Source: Chamaelirium japonicum (lineage: Eukaryota; Streptophyta; Magnoliopsida; Liliales; Melanthiaceae). Taken from it: a DNA stretch of 64,000 bases. The notes beneath the pieces are model-generated. The model was not told the origin of the DNA, did not search any database, and saw only the letters and a program-made list of their open reading frames with translations. The number at the start of each line of letters is the position of its first letter. Positions within the stretch are counted from its first letter, which is position 1. Positions 39,570-51,993 of this stretch are shown piece after piece. Location of the stretch: contig OX393555.1 in the NCBI GenBank assembly GCA_947650365.1, forward strand, positions 15,102,050 to 15,166,049, written 5' to 3'. The translations under genes and the position numbers were made by a program.

Positions 39570-40400
39570 ATCATTCGCCTTGTATTTGAGAAAAGTCGAC
39601 TATGTTCCAGTGGTTTTGTTTCGAATCAACTGGTGATGAATACCAATGCCAGTTAGATGTTTTATTGTAATATTTCATGAATTCTTCAAACAAAGATTGA
39701 GGGGGATACGAAAACTGATGGAGACCAGGATACCTCACAATGGGCAGAGTTAATATGACGTCATTAGAATTGTTGATGTAGTATTTGGAACGTCCTCTGG
39801 AAGGGAAAAATCGATCGTCATAGTCAGCATGAGACCCTTCTTCTCGGGAAGTTTGGCAAACTCCACAATTGCTTACATCCACGAGCTCGAATATCTTTGT
39901 GTCTATCTCCTCAGGGTCGTCATTGAAAAGAGGAGGTGAATCCCAATTGACACCCTGAAACTCCCACGGTGGATGATCATCAGAATTCGTATCCGTCTCA
40001 CTGATGAGTCCTAACTACTCCTTAGGTAACTCGCCTATAACTACCAAAAAAAATAGAAAGGTTAACTTGTCTACATCAACATCAAAAAGAGAAACTTCGA
40101 AGTAGGAGACTTCGTCATCCTCCAAATTTTCGTCCGAAAAACTAGAGGGCTTGGGTCGACGTTAAGGATTGGATATAATTGTCAGTCTCGACACCTTTTC
40201 ATGCATAGACTATCAGATTTTTGTGGAGGCCATTCCAGCGAAGTTGGAGTTCAATGAGTTGAACTTCAAGGATGAGTATCTTGATCTATTGCGCCAATCT
40301 TGTAATGTCGTCGCGGTCGTATTACTCGTCCACGGGGACTTCCTGATCACCACGTCTTCTTGGCGGCATGGTGAAGAAACGAGCGCAAGCTTTGATACCT
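39570..40400 (-). mobile_element. Possible LTR-retrotransposon gag remnant
   Basis: On the minus strand an ATG near 40370 opens MPPRRRGDQEVPVDE, an arginine-rich start common in Ty3-gypsy gag proteins. Downstream pieces are acidic (NSDDHPPWEFQGVNWD) and end in a frame reading YDDRFFPSRGRSKYYINN. I cannot assign a family. It is broken. It could also be an unrelated decayed gene. Confidence 0.3.
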
Positions 40401-40985
40401 ACTGATACATACTACAGGGTGGAGTAGAGGCTAGCATGACAAGCAATAATAAATCCAACGCAACCTTCCTCGATCTTGTTGATTTTCACAAAGCAAATAT
40501 CCATGTAAAGGTTATCGATACCTTGCTGATTCAGCATAATACCAAAAGAATCAGAAATAAGAGAAGATTCTAAATATTTTTTATTCTCTAAAAACTTTCC
40601 GATCGACCATTACAAACCAAGGTCATATAGAAAAACCCTAATCCCAAAATTACTAGAAATATCAAAGTACCAAAAAAAAAATATATTTATTAAGAAAATG
40701 TAAAATCTTTCTGATCCCGAAAACTAACATAATATGACTTGAAACCATGATTACCAGAATCTTTAGAGTTTTGCGGGCTCTAAATAAGCTCAAAAACCCC
40801 GACACAAAAGTTACAAAAAAATTACAAAAGTGCAAATAAAATGGTCAAAACCATCTTATTTGGAAAAAAAAAAAAATGAAAGGGTTGAATGCAAAGTATC
40901 AAGAAAGGAATCAGGTAATCCTTCTATGAGTAATACATCAATACTTGACATCCTGCATCAGATTCACACAAACCACCATTTTTTT
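40401..40985. other. Intergenic AT-rich DNA
   Basis: Nothing recognisable. Confidence 0.4.
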
Positions 40986-41233
40986 GGGTTATTTTGTCTT
41001 TGCCCCCAAACTTTGTCTTGAATTAGACTTTACCCCCCATTTTTTATTAATTAGACTTTACCCCCCAAAACTAACTGTTCCGTCAGCTCAACCTCCAAAA
41101 CTTTGTTTCTTTTCCGTAAGCTCACCCTTTCTCTTAGATGGTGGGCTGATGGAACAGTTAGTTTTGTGGGGTAAAATCTAATTAATGAAATATAGATTCA
41201 TGGCAAATTTAGGGGGCAAAATCAAAATAACCC
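40986..41233. mobile_element. MITE, about 248 bp
   Basis: The left end GGGTTATTTTGTCTTTGCCC and the right end (complement of GGGGGCAAAATCAAAATAACCC) form inverted repeats of about 30 bp. Within, TTAGACTTTACCCCCCA occurs twice and has an inverted partner near 41170. T runs on both sides hide any target duplication. Confidence 0.7.
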
Positions 41234-41380
41234 TTTTTTTATTTTTTTATATATCAAAGTGGCCATTACATAATGACTTGCAGGTCCTCCCTAACAAGAG
41301 CCAAAATTACATTAGGGACCAGGTCCTCCCAAATACTTTCAGCTCCCCCTAGTTTGGCTTTACGCACAAGCCAATGTGCT

Positions 41381-41516
41381 GCACTAGTACTCGTCGCGAT
41401 ACCCAACGCACTGTAACACCTCGTAGTTGCCTCCAAGTGGCTTGCGCTGCACTAGTACTCGTCGCGACACCCAAAGCACTGTAACCCCTCTTAGTTGCCT
41501 CCAAGACTTCATGCAC
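41381..41516. repeat. 68-bp tandem duplication
   Basis: GCACTAGTACTCGTCGCGA and the following CTGTAAC and TAGTTGCCTCCAAG occur at 41381 and again at 41449. Confidence 0.85.
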
Positions 41517-41599
41517 TCTAACATTACAGGACACAACTCAACAGTAATTCCTTTACCCATAACCAGAGCCTCCCAGCATCGATGAGTAACACCACACAA

Positions 41600-42378
41600 T
41601 TAAATCAAGGCAGTCTGTGTGAGGCCCTCTCCCCTAAGAAGTGGAGTATCCCATTGCTTTTTTCCTTTAGGGTTAGGGTTTCACTCCCCTATCTCTTTGC
41701 CTCCTTGGATTGTCGTTGACAGCTCCGGAGAGGCCGGAAATTCAAAGAGGGCTGCGGTGGGATTGGTATTTGGCTCCCTCCTTTCCCCTTTGTACATAAG
41801 GGTAACTCTCTTGCCGGCATTTTTGTGTTTGCTAGATGGGATCGCGAGAGCTACCACGGCTTGGATCGACATCTTCGCTCAGCGACGGGGGTACAAGCTT
41901 GGGGCGGAATGCATATCTGGCTCCGGCGTCAAGATTCCGCCGGTGATTGTCTAGATCACCTCTGTCGAGCGGTTACCGATGGTTCGTGACGGTGGCGACG
42001 GGTTCGACGGCGGCTCGGGGTACCTGTACATGTTGTGATTCCTCTTCGAGGTGGCCATGCTGCGGGAGCTGGCGGTGGTCCAGATTTTGATAATATCTTT
42101 AGTGGTTGGTTTGTTTTGATCCCTTGGTTGGGGATTTTATCTGTGCACTCCCGTTGTGGTGCTGTGGTGTTTGTGGATGTTTCGTCGGTGAGCGGTGTTT
42201 GTTTGTTACCAATTGTAGCATCTCCTCACCCCCCTTTCTTTGAAATCTCCCGCTTGCTTGTTGTGTTTCCATCCCCGCTGGGTTGTAGTCTTCCCATCCC
42301 TACCTGAGTGTTGGTTTCTCATGATTGCGGCATGTGGTATTGTTACTCCCGCTTTGATCTACCAAAAAAAAAAAGAAA
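41600..42378 (+). mobile_element. Non-autonomous retroposon with 15-bp target duplication
   Basis: Flanked by AGTAACACCACACAA at 41585-41599 and 42379-42393. It ends TTTGATCTACC plus an A-rich tail, close to the CTACCAAAA tail of the LINE at 57.6 kb, so that LINE machinery may have moved it. A GC-rich frame (41619-41954) resembles nothing known. No reverse transcriptase is present, so it is either an internally deleted LINE or a processed transcript. Confidence 0.8.
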
Positions 42379-42518
42379 AGTAACACCACACAAACCACCA
42401 TGGATGACGATCCACAACAAGGAAGTTTAAATGTTCGTAACATTTCAGCTTCCATTTATATCCAAGCCAGCCATCACGTGGGGCCCCACTCATCAAATTG
42501 TACAATAGTTGAAGATTA

Positions 42519-42740
42519 GGGTTTTTTGACTTACACCCCAATTCTTAAAATTTGACTTTACCCCCTAATCCGTACTTGGCAGTGAACGACCAGTTACAAG
42601 TGGGGGTATAATTCAAATTTTGACATAATAGTCGCTCACGGTCAAGTGACGGATTAGGAGGTAAAGTCAATTTTTTTGAAAGGTGAGGGTGTAACTCAAA
42701 TTTTGACATAAAAGTGGGGGCCTAAGTCAAAAATACCCTA
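42519..42740. mobile_element. MITE, about 222 bp
   Basis: Ends GGGTTTTTTGACTTACACCC and the complement of CCTAAGTCAAAAATACCC are inverted repeats. AAGATTA flanks both sides (42512-42518 and 42741-42747), extending to 8 bp with one mismatch. Inside, TTGACTTTACCCCC and its inverse recur. Confidence 0.7.
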
Positions 42741-43586
42741 AAGATTATAGATTTTGATCTACTTTGTACAACAGAATCAGGCTCAATATCTTTACGATTC
42801 GCAATTGGTGACTAATCCATGACAGTTGATTGTGGAGAATGTCATACCTCAACTTTAATCTTTCCCTTCATGTTACTTAATAAAGGGTTAATTGGGGACT
42901 AATCCTTGACATAACAAATTTCAAACATGCAGGACGACAATATATCCCCGCCAACATTAGGTTTCTGATTATTTTCAAAAACCCGAGAACACCCTCATCA
43001 TCAGCCTTCCATCTCCAGTCTCGAGCTGCGGTGGCCGGCAGATGCAGCTGGGTGCGGCAGGTGCTCAGATGGTCGAAGATCAGGCACGATCAATGGTGAC
43101 AGAGGAGGGCATGAGCAGCGGATGTGGCTATGGTGGGCGCAAGCATCGGTCACGAGTTGCATCTGTCTGGCAGCAACGAACAACGAAGACGAGAGACGAG
43201 CGACAGACGAAGCACCCACACACACACACACTTTCATCTTAAGTTCATTACATTGGACGACCACGGTTCAACACGCCTTCCGGTTCTTCGAACCGCCTTT
43301 AGAACTATGTTTCGGTTGATGTAGCCCAAAACCGTTATCTTGCTCAATTTTGCATCGATCTCGATGCAAGTGACTCCTGCCAATACACCTGATTTATGTG
43401 GCCAAAAAAGTGTGGCAAAAATAGGTGTAGAAAAATTATTGTTTTTTTTTCAAGTAAAGAATTTGAAAAACTCTTGTAAAGGTTGCAACTTGAAGAAATT
43501 AGTCAAAGATTTTAATTTAGTAAATTAATCATGATGCAAATATTTGAAGGCATTGTTATTCTTTCAGCACACAACAAAAAATTGAT
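42741..43586. other. Intergenic DNA, nothing recognised
   Basis: The open frames at 43000-43320 overlap on both strands and show no family features. Confidence 0.4.
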
Positions 43587-43767
43587 GAGAAATGCTATTC
43601 AGTCTGAAGGTTTTCTCGATTCCGCCAACATGATTGGCTTGACAGCAAATAACTAGTGGCTGAAACCCACTAGCACCATTTAAATCTTTTACACCATCAG
43701 TTGCACGCTGCCACATCAATTTGGCTGAGCGAAATTGAAAAAACCTTTGGGTTGAATAGCATTTCTC
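43587..43767. mobile_element. MITE, Mutator-like family A, complete copy 3
   Basis: 181 bp, with ends GAGAAATGCTATTCAGTCTG and the complement of GGGTTGAATAGCATTTCTC. The 9-bp target duplication AAAATTGAT is at 43578-43586 and 43768-43776. The 9-bp size is the mark of the Mutator superfamily and dates the other copies to the same family. Confidence 0.88.
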
Positions 43768-43809
43768 AAAATTGATATTGCTTACTTCCGTATTTAATTT
43801 GTAGACATT

Positions 43810-44095
43810 AAATTTAAGATATGGATAAATTATAGTTTGGACCCCTGAAACTTGTGGGCAGTTACAATTGTATCCCTTGAGTTCTTTTTGTAACAATTAC
43901 AACTTTTGAAGTTTGGAAAACATATCAGTTTCACTTTCACCTCCTAGTGAGGCCCTTGCGACTCACGAGGGGGTGATTGTGTCAACAATTTGAAACTACA
44001 GGGATGTAAGTGTTACAAAAAACTCTATAGCTAGCGATACAATTGTAGCTGCATCCAAACTTCAGGGGGTCAAATGTAATTTAACCTTAAGATAA
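43810..44095. mobile_element. MITE-like repeat
   Basis: The left end TAAATTATAGTTTGGACCCC and the right end (GGGGGTCAAATGTAATTTA) are inverted copies. GTTACAATTGTATCCCTT on the left also pairs with TACAATTGTAGC on the right. A target duplication was not resolved. Confidence 0.55.
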
Positions 44096-44202
44096 TACAC
44101 ATTTGTTTTTATTCCTGGCATGCATCAAAAAATTTCAGACACGTAAGCATGTGATCATGTACAAGGCATATTTATCTTGCATTTATATGAACAAGTGTAT
44201 GT

Positions 44203-44673
44203 AAGGGTGGCAATGGGTCGGGTCGGGTCGGGTTGAGACATAGGTATAAGGGCAAAGCATTCAACCCGAACCCGATCCGTTTAATAAACGGGTCAAACTC
44301 TTAAATCCAAACCCGACCCGTCTAATAAACGGGTTGACCCGACCCGACCCGTTCAACCCGTTTACTAAATGGGTCGGGTCATGTCGGATCGGGTTGGCTC
44401 GAGTTGGGCCAACAGAACCCATGTAAACCTTTTGGGTTAGTCAAGACAGATCGGATTGGGCCGGGTTTGATCGGGTTGGCTTGGGTCGGGTCGGGTTGGG
44501 TTGACACGATCCATTTGGTAAACGGGTCAAGTCGGGTCAATTGGGTTATAAGTACAAAACCGAATCCGACCCATTAAATAAACGGGTCAATCGGGTTGAC
44601 CCGTTTATGACCCGAACCCGTTTAGGCCAAACCTAAACCTGCTTGGCGGGTCGGGTCAAGGATTGCCACCACT
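44203..44673. mobile_element. hAT-like MITE, about 471 bp
   Basis: AAGTGTATGT flanks both sides (44193-44202 and 44674-44683). The ends AAGGGTGGCAAT and ATTGCCACCACT are inverted copies with two mismatches. The interior is a dense set of CGGGTCGGGT words and their complements. It is close in size and content to 6501-6965. The 10-bp flank match may be an 8-bp duplication extended by chance. Confidence 0.75.
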
Positions 44674-44825
44674 AAGTGTATGTGACTAAATATCCATTGA
44701 AGCATGTAGATATTCATCCATGAGGATATATAACTTGTTTTTTTAAATATGTATGATCAGATGAAAATTCAAAGTCTTAAACTTTTTTTTGGTTCGACTT
44801 ATAATATCAAAACATGATTATTTTT

Positions 44826-44885
44826 GTATTAATATATCCCATGTGGATCTTTCCTTATGATCCGGGTGTTAGGATGTGAGGGTAA
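44826..44885 (+). mobile_element. TRIM LTR fragment
   Basis: TAATATATCCCATGTGGATC, then TGATCCGGGTGTTAGGATGTGAGGGTA, matches the end of the TRIM LTR at 25029-25138. Only about 60 bp remain. Confidence 0.6.
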
Positions 44886-44892
44886 ACTACGA

Positions 44893-45050
44893 ATGTACCC
44901 CAATGGTTAGCTTGTTGTTTGCCTCTCGGGCGCTCATAGGATCGAATCCTCGATTTGTCTTACCCTGTGTGCCAAATGTGACCGCATGAACAATGCGGTG
45001 CTTCTGAGGGCAGAAAGAAGGCTCGATCTTTGGCAAAAAAAAAATCTTTG
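44893..45050 (+). mobile_element. SINE family S, copy 3
   Basis: An A-box-like CCCAATGGTTAGCTTGTTG and a strong B-box GGATCGAATCC, then the tail GGCTCGATCTTTGGC with a ten-A tract. This is the best preserved tRNA-like head of the family. Confidence 0.65.
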
Positions 45051-45541
45051 TTTTCTGTAAGTATTGACCAAGCGTATTTGAACCCAGACCTAGTATGTTC
45101 ATGAGTAATTTTATGCGCGATCAATTCAATCATAGTGAAGTAACTCGAGGATTCACTTGGTGTTGTGATGCAACATGGCTTATGAAGGCCCATCCATTAC
45201 CCTTAAGCTTGCACAATGCTCTTCTGACTGACTGCTCGCATGCTTTGCAGTGCAGAGGGACCTTGAGCTCGACCACCTGCGTAGGCTAAAAAAGGAATGA
45301 AATCTTTTTTACATGGCTAAATTGCCTCACAGCTATGAATGCAAATCTTCTGTCGCAAGTAAATGTTACAGTTGATCATCGGCCCTGCAAACAATAGTTG
45401 TTCGTTACCCCCCCTACCAGGCAGATGAATCACATTTACCCCAACCATCAGGCAAAACGAACGATTGTGGTTTGTGGGTGGTGGATGATCAAGCAGCAAA
45501 TGAGACCGCGATATTTACTCGCGATAGAAGATTAGAGTTCC

Positions 45542-46015
<474 letters not shown>

Positions 46016-46900
46016 TTATCATCTCTAGCATGCGTGACACCATGGGCAGTTTCTTGCAACTTTTTTTTTTCCAACAAGTTTGATACAAGGAATATGGTGG
46101 CAGATCTGAAATGGATATGATAATGTTTTTTTTTTTTGGCTTGACTAATCATGCGGTTAGAGAATATGGTGCTAGAGCAAGGGCTCAAAGAGATCCGAGT
46201 ATAGAAACGGGAGAGACAATAACTATTATTAATAACTCTATAATATGATGAGCATGACATCAACGGTCAGGATTAGTGTGCGCAAACAAGGCAAGATGGT
46301 CTTGAGGGAATGTTCATAAAGGGATTGGACACTATCATTTCACATGAGTAATAGGTTTCTATAACTCAAAAATACCCCTTAAAAATGGCATTAATGTAAA
46401 ATATTTATCAAACATCGCATGTAATAGACACCAAAATCAGGTCGAATTGGATGAGTGACTATCATTGTGAATGTAGTTTCACATCTTCTCGTTGGTTTAT
46501 AATTTAAGAAGGAATGCAGTTTCCTATACTAAATCTTAGGATCGTGGGTTTCTTGGCAAACTCTTTTTTGACAAGTTGCCTTTGTTAGATTTCCAACCCA
46601 AATTAGACGACTGGTTGTCATGTTGTAAATAGTAAAAAATTCTTGTTAATCGTATTAAGTTCTGACTCAATTTTGGAGAACCAAGAAAACTTATTGTCCG
46701 ACGGGTAACATGTTCTATCTGATCGATAAACATTTTTGTACAGAAGCGATACATTCTGGGAGACAGATCGGATTTACACGTGACAATAGTTTTCTAGATC
46801 GAGACCAAACCGACCAATTAGACCTACTGGCCGACCAATCGGTTTGTCCACTTCAGAAATCAAGTCATTATGTGTTTGAGCCGTTTTTTTGATGTAAACT
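46016..46900. other. Intergenic AT-rich DNA
   Basis: No gene or element is recognised. Confidence 0.4.
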
Positions 46901-47760
46901 CTACACTATATAAAGGGTATTGAGAGACCAAACGTGGTGTGGTTAAATTAATTGAAAAGGTTGAGATTCTCTGGAGGACGAGAAAGAGTAAATTAGGGTT
47001 TTCTCGTTGAAGTTGAGTGTTGCTTGTCATTGGTTTCTCCGTTATGGTGGATCGTCTAATTGTCTTCGCCCGTGGTTTTCTCGAGATAGATTTTTCACAT
47101 TAAATCTATGTCGCATCTCTATGTACTTTTGTGTTTGTTTTTTAGATTTTCTTTGCATTTTACTTCTAATGCTTAAGATTATTAGTGTGTTCTATGATTG
47201 ATCCATCAAAATATCAATTTGGATTTTTTTCTCTATATTATGTGGGCTTGCCTACGATTATTACGCGACTCAACAAACTAGTATCAGAACAAGTATTTTT
47301 GTTTTTGATTAGATTGCAATGATAACAAATCTCTTAAAGGTATCGAACCTAAAGCTCGATGTGTAGAAGTTTGAATGGAAATCAAATATTATCTTATGAC
47401 AAGTAAGCGTAAAGGATCTACTAATTCCACAAGATCTACACAAAGCTTTGCTAGATCAGAAGAGCAAACTTGCACTGAGTGCGCCACCACTGGCACTACA
47501 CAACCGGTGCACCACCAATCGACAAGGAGGTGCCACTGGTGCGCGATTTGTGTGCAGCCGCAGTCAATGGCAACAGTACATCCGAACACCAACTACCGAG
47601 GCCGGTCAGGCACAATATTGGTGCTCACTGTTAAATATATGGCATCAAACAAGCCGCATACAACTCCAAGATTCATGCGCGAAGGAACGGTAGAAGACAA
47701 TGCACAAGGGGCAAATGACTCAGCTAGGAAGAGTCATGTGCATGACTGACATCGGCATAA
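46900..47760 (+). mobile_element. LTR-retrotransposon 5' end (copia-like), fossil
   Basis: About 46900-47275 matches the older LTR at 21.7-21.9 kb (GTTGAGTGTTGCTTGTCATT, CTAATTGTCTTCGCCCGTGG). It is followed by a degenerate primer site (TAGTATCAGAACAAG, about 47280) and a stretch that reads LLKVSNLKLDV and FEWKSNI, like the start of copia gag. The remainder of the element is absent and the copy is broken. Confidence 0.5.
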
Positions 47761-48365
47761 AAGTCGGACGAGAAAACGGGATAGATTGTGTGTACGACCT
47801 CCCCAGTTCGTGCACATGACTTGGTATGGCAGCACGCTGGTGAGGCGGTTCGATCTGCGTTTTCTCGTGGGATTCCTTCTCCAAGTCAGATACGAATGTA
47901 TGTTTATAAATAGTCAGTCTTAGGATGAACCTAGGCGATCATGAATGCACAAGAGCATCCCATGTTAGGGTTTAGAAGGTAGCTGCCATCAATGGAGAGG
48001 GAGAGGAAACCATTGGAGACCGTAGGTTTTCGAGAAGGGTTTTTTCTTGTCTCCGGGGTATAGAGATACAAGATCTATTCTCTTTGGGGGGTATCTCTTT
48101 GTGTGTGTACGCTAATCCTCCTTGGACAAGTGTTAGGGTTTCGACGAGGAGGGAGGAGGACGAGATGGATGAAGCAGGAGGATAAGGAGAAAAAGGAAGT
48201 AGGAAGAAGGAGAAGGGGAGGAGGAGGAGGAGAAGGGAGGAGATGGAGGAAGGAGGGAGGCAACCACGACGATTGGAGCCAGGGGGTGGATGAGGAAAGG
48301 GAGGGGCGATGGCATGTGGGGTGGCGTATCAAAATGAGGACACTAACAAACACAAGTATTGGACT
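47761..48365. other. Intergenic DNA with purine-rich block
   Basis: A GGA-rich stretch occupies 48140-48260. No gene is supported. Confidence 0.4.
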
Positions 48366-49005
48366 TAGGGCTGCAACTTGGCTAGTTGGATCGACCTAAT
48401 CCGAGCCCAACTCGAGTTTTGGGTAGGTTTGGGTAGATGTATTTGAAGATTAGGTTACGTTAGGGTTAAAAAAAAAATAACCCGAGTTGAATTTGGATTG
48501 GGCTTGGGTTAAGGGGTCAGGCAACCCATCCCAACCCAAACCCAAGTGCTCATGAGTTTGTGATATTATTCATATGTTGAGAGGCTGCAATCATAACCAT
48601 CCTTTTCATCTAGTCCCATATTATTAATTTGTTTCCCGCTTATAAAAAAAATACATTATTTGATTATCTAGTAAATTGCAAGGATAGAAATGCAATAAAA
48701 GCTGTATAGTAGTGCTAGCAAACATAAGTTCGCTTAAGTTTTTTATCATCAAATGTTAAAATTTTAAACAATGATTTGAAAATAAGTATATCCGAATCTG
48801 CACAATCCAACCCGTTCTACCAACTTGGGCTAATTCAAGCCCAATCTGATCTTTTTGAAAAAAAATTCTTGTGTTGGGCAGGCTTTGGACAGGATATCTC
48901 GAGTTGGAGGATGGGTTGGGTTGGATTAAGATTGAAAATTCTAGTACTTGGGTTGGACTTGGATTGACCCCCAACCCGACCCAACTTGCTTGAGTTGCAC
49001 CCCTG
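48366..49005. mobile_element. hAT-like MITE next to the PPR gene
   Basis: Ends TAGGGCTGCAACTT and the complement of AGTTGCACCCCTG match at 11 of the first 13 bases. The 8-bp target duplication ATTGGACT is at 48358-48365 and 49006-49013. 640 bp with no coding capacity; the interior has CAACCCGACCCAAC words. It ends only 74 bp before the first in-frame ATG of the PPR gene. Other partial copies start near 7152, 30396 and 38952. Confidence 0.88.
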
Positions 49006-49079
49006 ATTGGACTAGGGTGTCCATATAAAGTTGGGGGCCCTAGTAATTTTGGTGCCCATTATCAAATAGCAAACCCCCG

Positions 49080-51993
49080 ATGCTCCTAAGCTTCCACAAT
49101 GCCCCCCATCAGCAATCTATCAACAACATCAAGGCACTACTGTTGATGGCTCTGTCCTACCATCATCACACCTTCCAATCTCTCCCCCCAAACCCCACAG
49201 CTCCCAAAACCCCACCTTCCCATCTCTCTCTGCCCACCCCAAAACCCAACAATTCCCCTTCCCTCATCCAAGCTTGCAACCCAGGAGGCCTCAGACAAGC
49301 CTTCCTCTCTCTCAGCAGCTCATCCCTCCAAAACCCAGCTCCATTCCCCTCCATAGAAGCCTACTCATCCATTCTAGAGCTCTGTGCTTCCCAAAAGACT
49401 GTGTTTCAAGGGCAGCAGATCCATACCCACATCCTAACATCCAATTCCCTCTCCAATGATGGGTTCCTCTGCACCAAACTCATGTTCATGTATGGGAAAT
49501 GTGGGCATCTCTCCTCCGCTCAGCAGTTGTTCGACAAAATTCCCCACAGAACTATTTTTGCGTGGAATGCGCTGATCGGGGCCTATGCGTCTAATGGGCA
49601 CCCTTGTAAGGCCATAGAACTTTATCGGGAAATGCGGGTGTCTGGATTAACGCCTGATGGTTGCACCTTCGCTTCTGTGCTTAAAGCCTGTGGTGCACAG
49701 GATGATCTTGATTGTGGGGGTGAGATTCATGGTGAGGCGATCAAATGTGGGTTCGTTTCGACCGCTTTCGTGGTCAATGCGCTCATCGCAATGTATGCAA
49801 AGTGCGGGCGGTCCGATGCGTCGAGGGGGTTATTCGAACGGATGCTTGAGAAAGGAGATATTGTGTCATGGAATTCTGTCATATCAGCATGCTTGCAAGC
49901 TGGGCAGTTCGGCGAGGCTCTGGCCTTGTTCAGAGAAATGCTCGAGGCTGGTATAGGGATGAACTCGTACACCACGGTGAGTGTTCTTCAAGCTTGTGCT
50001 GAACTGTCGCATCTAAAATTGGGCATGGAGATCCATGCCTCGCTTTTGAAACTTAACCGGAGATTTGAAATATATGAGGCCAATGCTTTGGTTGTTATGT
50101 ATGCAAGATTCGGACGGATGGGTGATGCAGTCCGCATTTTTGGTGAGATGGGTGAGAAAGACAATGTGTCATGGAATTCAGTGCTCTCTGGTTATGTTCA
50201 AAATGATCTATATGACGAATCTATTGCCTTTTTCCGCCACATGCTTAAAATGGGTTTCAAACCAGATCAGGTCTCGGTTATCAGTATTGCTTCCGCACTG
50301 GGCCGGATAGCGAACTTGTTGAATGGTATGGAGATTCATGCTTTTGCAGTAAAACAAGGTTTCGATTCTGATTTGCAGGTGGGAAACACGTTGTTAGACA
50401 TGTACACAAAGTGCTATTTTGTAAGCTATGCCGAACGAATCTTCGATAAAATGCTCTATAAAGATGTTATATCTTGGACGACAATAATAGCAGGTTATGC
50501 TCAGAACTCTTGCTATTTGGAAGCATTGCGGTTGTTTGGAAAAATGCAAGAATTGGGATTGAAGGTTGACTCGATGATTTTGGGGAGCGTCTTACTTGCT
50601 TGTAGTGGTTTGGCATGTCTTTCCCAAGTAAAGCAAATCCATGGTTATACCATTAGACATGGTCTTCTAGATCTAGTGCTCGAGAACACGATCATAGATG
50701 TGTATGGAGATTGTGGGAAGGTTGATCATGCTTTCCGTATTTTCAAAATGATCGAAGAAAAAGATGTCGTGTCTTGGACGAGTATGATATCTTGTTCTGT
50801 TCACAATGGGCTCTTGAACGAGGCTCTCAGATTGTTTGTGGGTATGCAGGAAGCGATGGTCGAACCCGATGCTGTGGCACTGGTGAGCATGCTAGCTGCT
50901 ACTGCTGATTTGTCCTCCTTGAGCAAAGGAAAAGAAATTCATGGTTTCTTGACTAGAAGGTGCTTCATCATGGATGGGTTGCTCAGCAGCGCACTAGTAG
51001 ATATGTATGCTCGATGTGGAAACATAGATAAGTCCATCAAAATGTTTGATATGGTCAGATGCCGAGATTTAATTTTATGGACAACTATTATTAATGCTAG
51101 TGGAATGCATGGTGAAGGCAAGAGAGCTATAGACATATTTCGGAGAATGCGGGAGAATGGTTTAGTACCCGATCATGTCACCTTCTTAGCCCTTCTCTAT
51201 GCTTGTAGCCACTCTGGATTGATAGACGAGGGGAAAATAATTTTGGAAGAAATGATAAATGAGTATGGATTAGAGCCATGGGCAGAACACTATGCATGCA
51301 CAGTTGATCTCCTCGGTCGTTCTGGTAGGATAAATGAAGCATACAAATTCATAAGAACGATGCCGTCGAACCGACAGCTGCGGTGTGGTGTGCTCTCCTT
51401 GGGGCTTGTCGGGTCCACTCGAATAATAAATTGGGAGAAGTTGCAGCAGAGAAGCTTATCGAGTTGGAGCCTGAAAATCCAGGAAATTACGTGCTCATAT
51501 CGAACGCCTTTGCTTCCATGGGGAAATGGAAAGATGTAGAGGTGGTCAGAGCAAGGATGAAGGAGAGGGGATTGAGGAAGGACCCTGCATGTAGTTGGAT
51601 TGAAGTGGGAAATAAGGTGCATACATTCATTGCAAGGGATAACTCTCATAAGGATTCAGTGGCAATTTACAAGAAATTGGCTGAGATAACAGAGCGATTG
51701 GAAAGGGACGGTGGGTATGTTACGGATACTAGATTTGTTTTGCATGACGTGAGAGAAGACGAGAAGATAAAGATGTTGCATGGACACAGTGAGAGACTCG
51801 CCATCGCGTTCGGGTTGATTCGTACTCATAAGGGAACATCCATCCGGATCACCAAGAACCTTCGGGTGTGCGGTGACTGTCACGAATTCACCAAGCTCGT
51901 ATCAAGATTGTTTGAACGAGAAATTGTCGTGAGGGATGCCAATCGATTTCATCATTTCAAGGCGGGTCATGTTCTTGCGGAGAATTCTGGTGA
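49080..51993 (+). CDS. DYW-class pentatricopeptide repeat protein, OTP86/At3g63370-like
   Basis: Expected to be a chloroplast C-to-U RNA editing factor (OTP86 edits rps14 in Arabidopsis). Single exon. The N-terminus is proline-, serine- and asparagine-rich, fitting a transit peptide; the ATG at 49146 (MALSYHHH) fits the family start better than 49080. A long run of PLS-type repeats follows (FAWNALIGAYASNGHPCKAI, SWNSVISACLQAGQFGEAL, SWTTIIAGYAQN), then the E region and the DYW deaminase with GHSERLAIAFG and CGDCHEF, the HxE and CxxC zinc ligands. The frame is open to about 51362, then continues one base out (WCALLGACRVHSN). A second one-base slip near 51962 is needed to reach the family ending CSCGEFW and TGA at 51991-51993. 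Both look like single-base deletions, so this is either a recent pseudogene or a sequence with two base-call errors. Length would be about 950-970 aa, as in the family. Confidence 0.88.
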
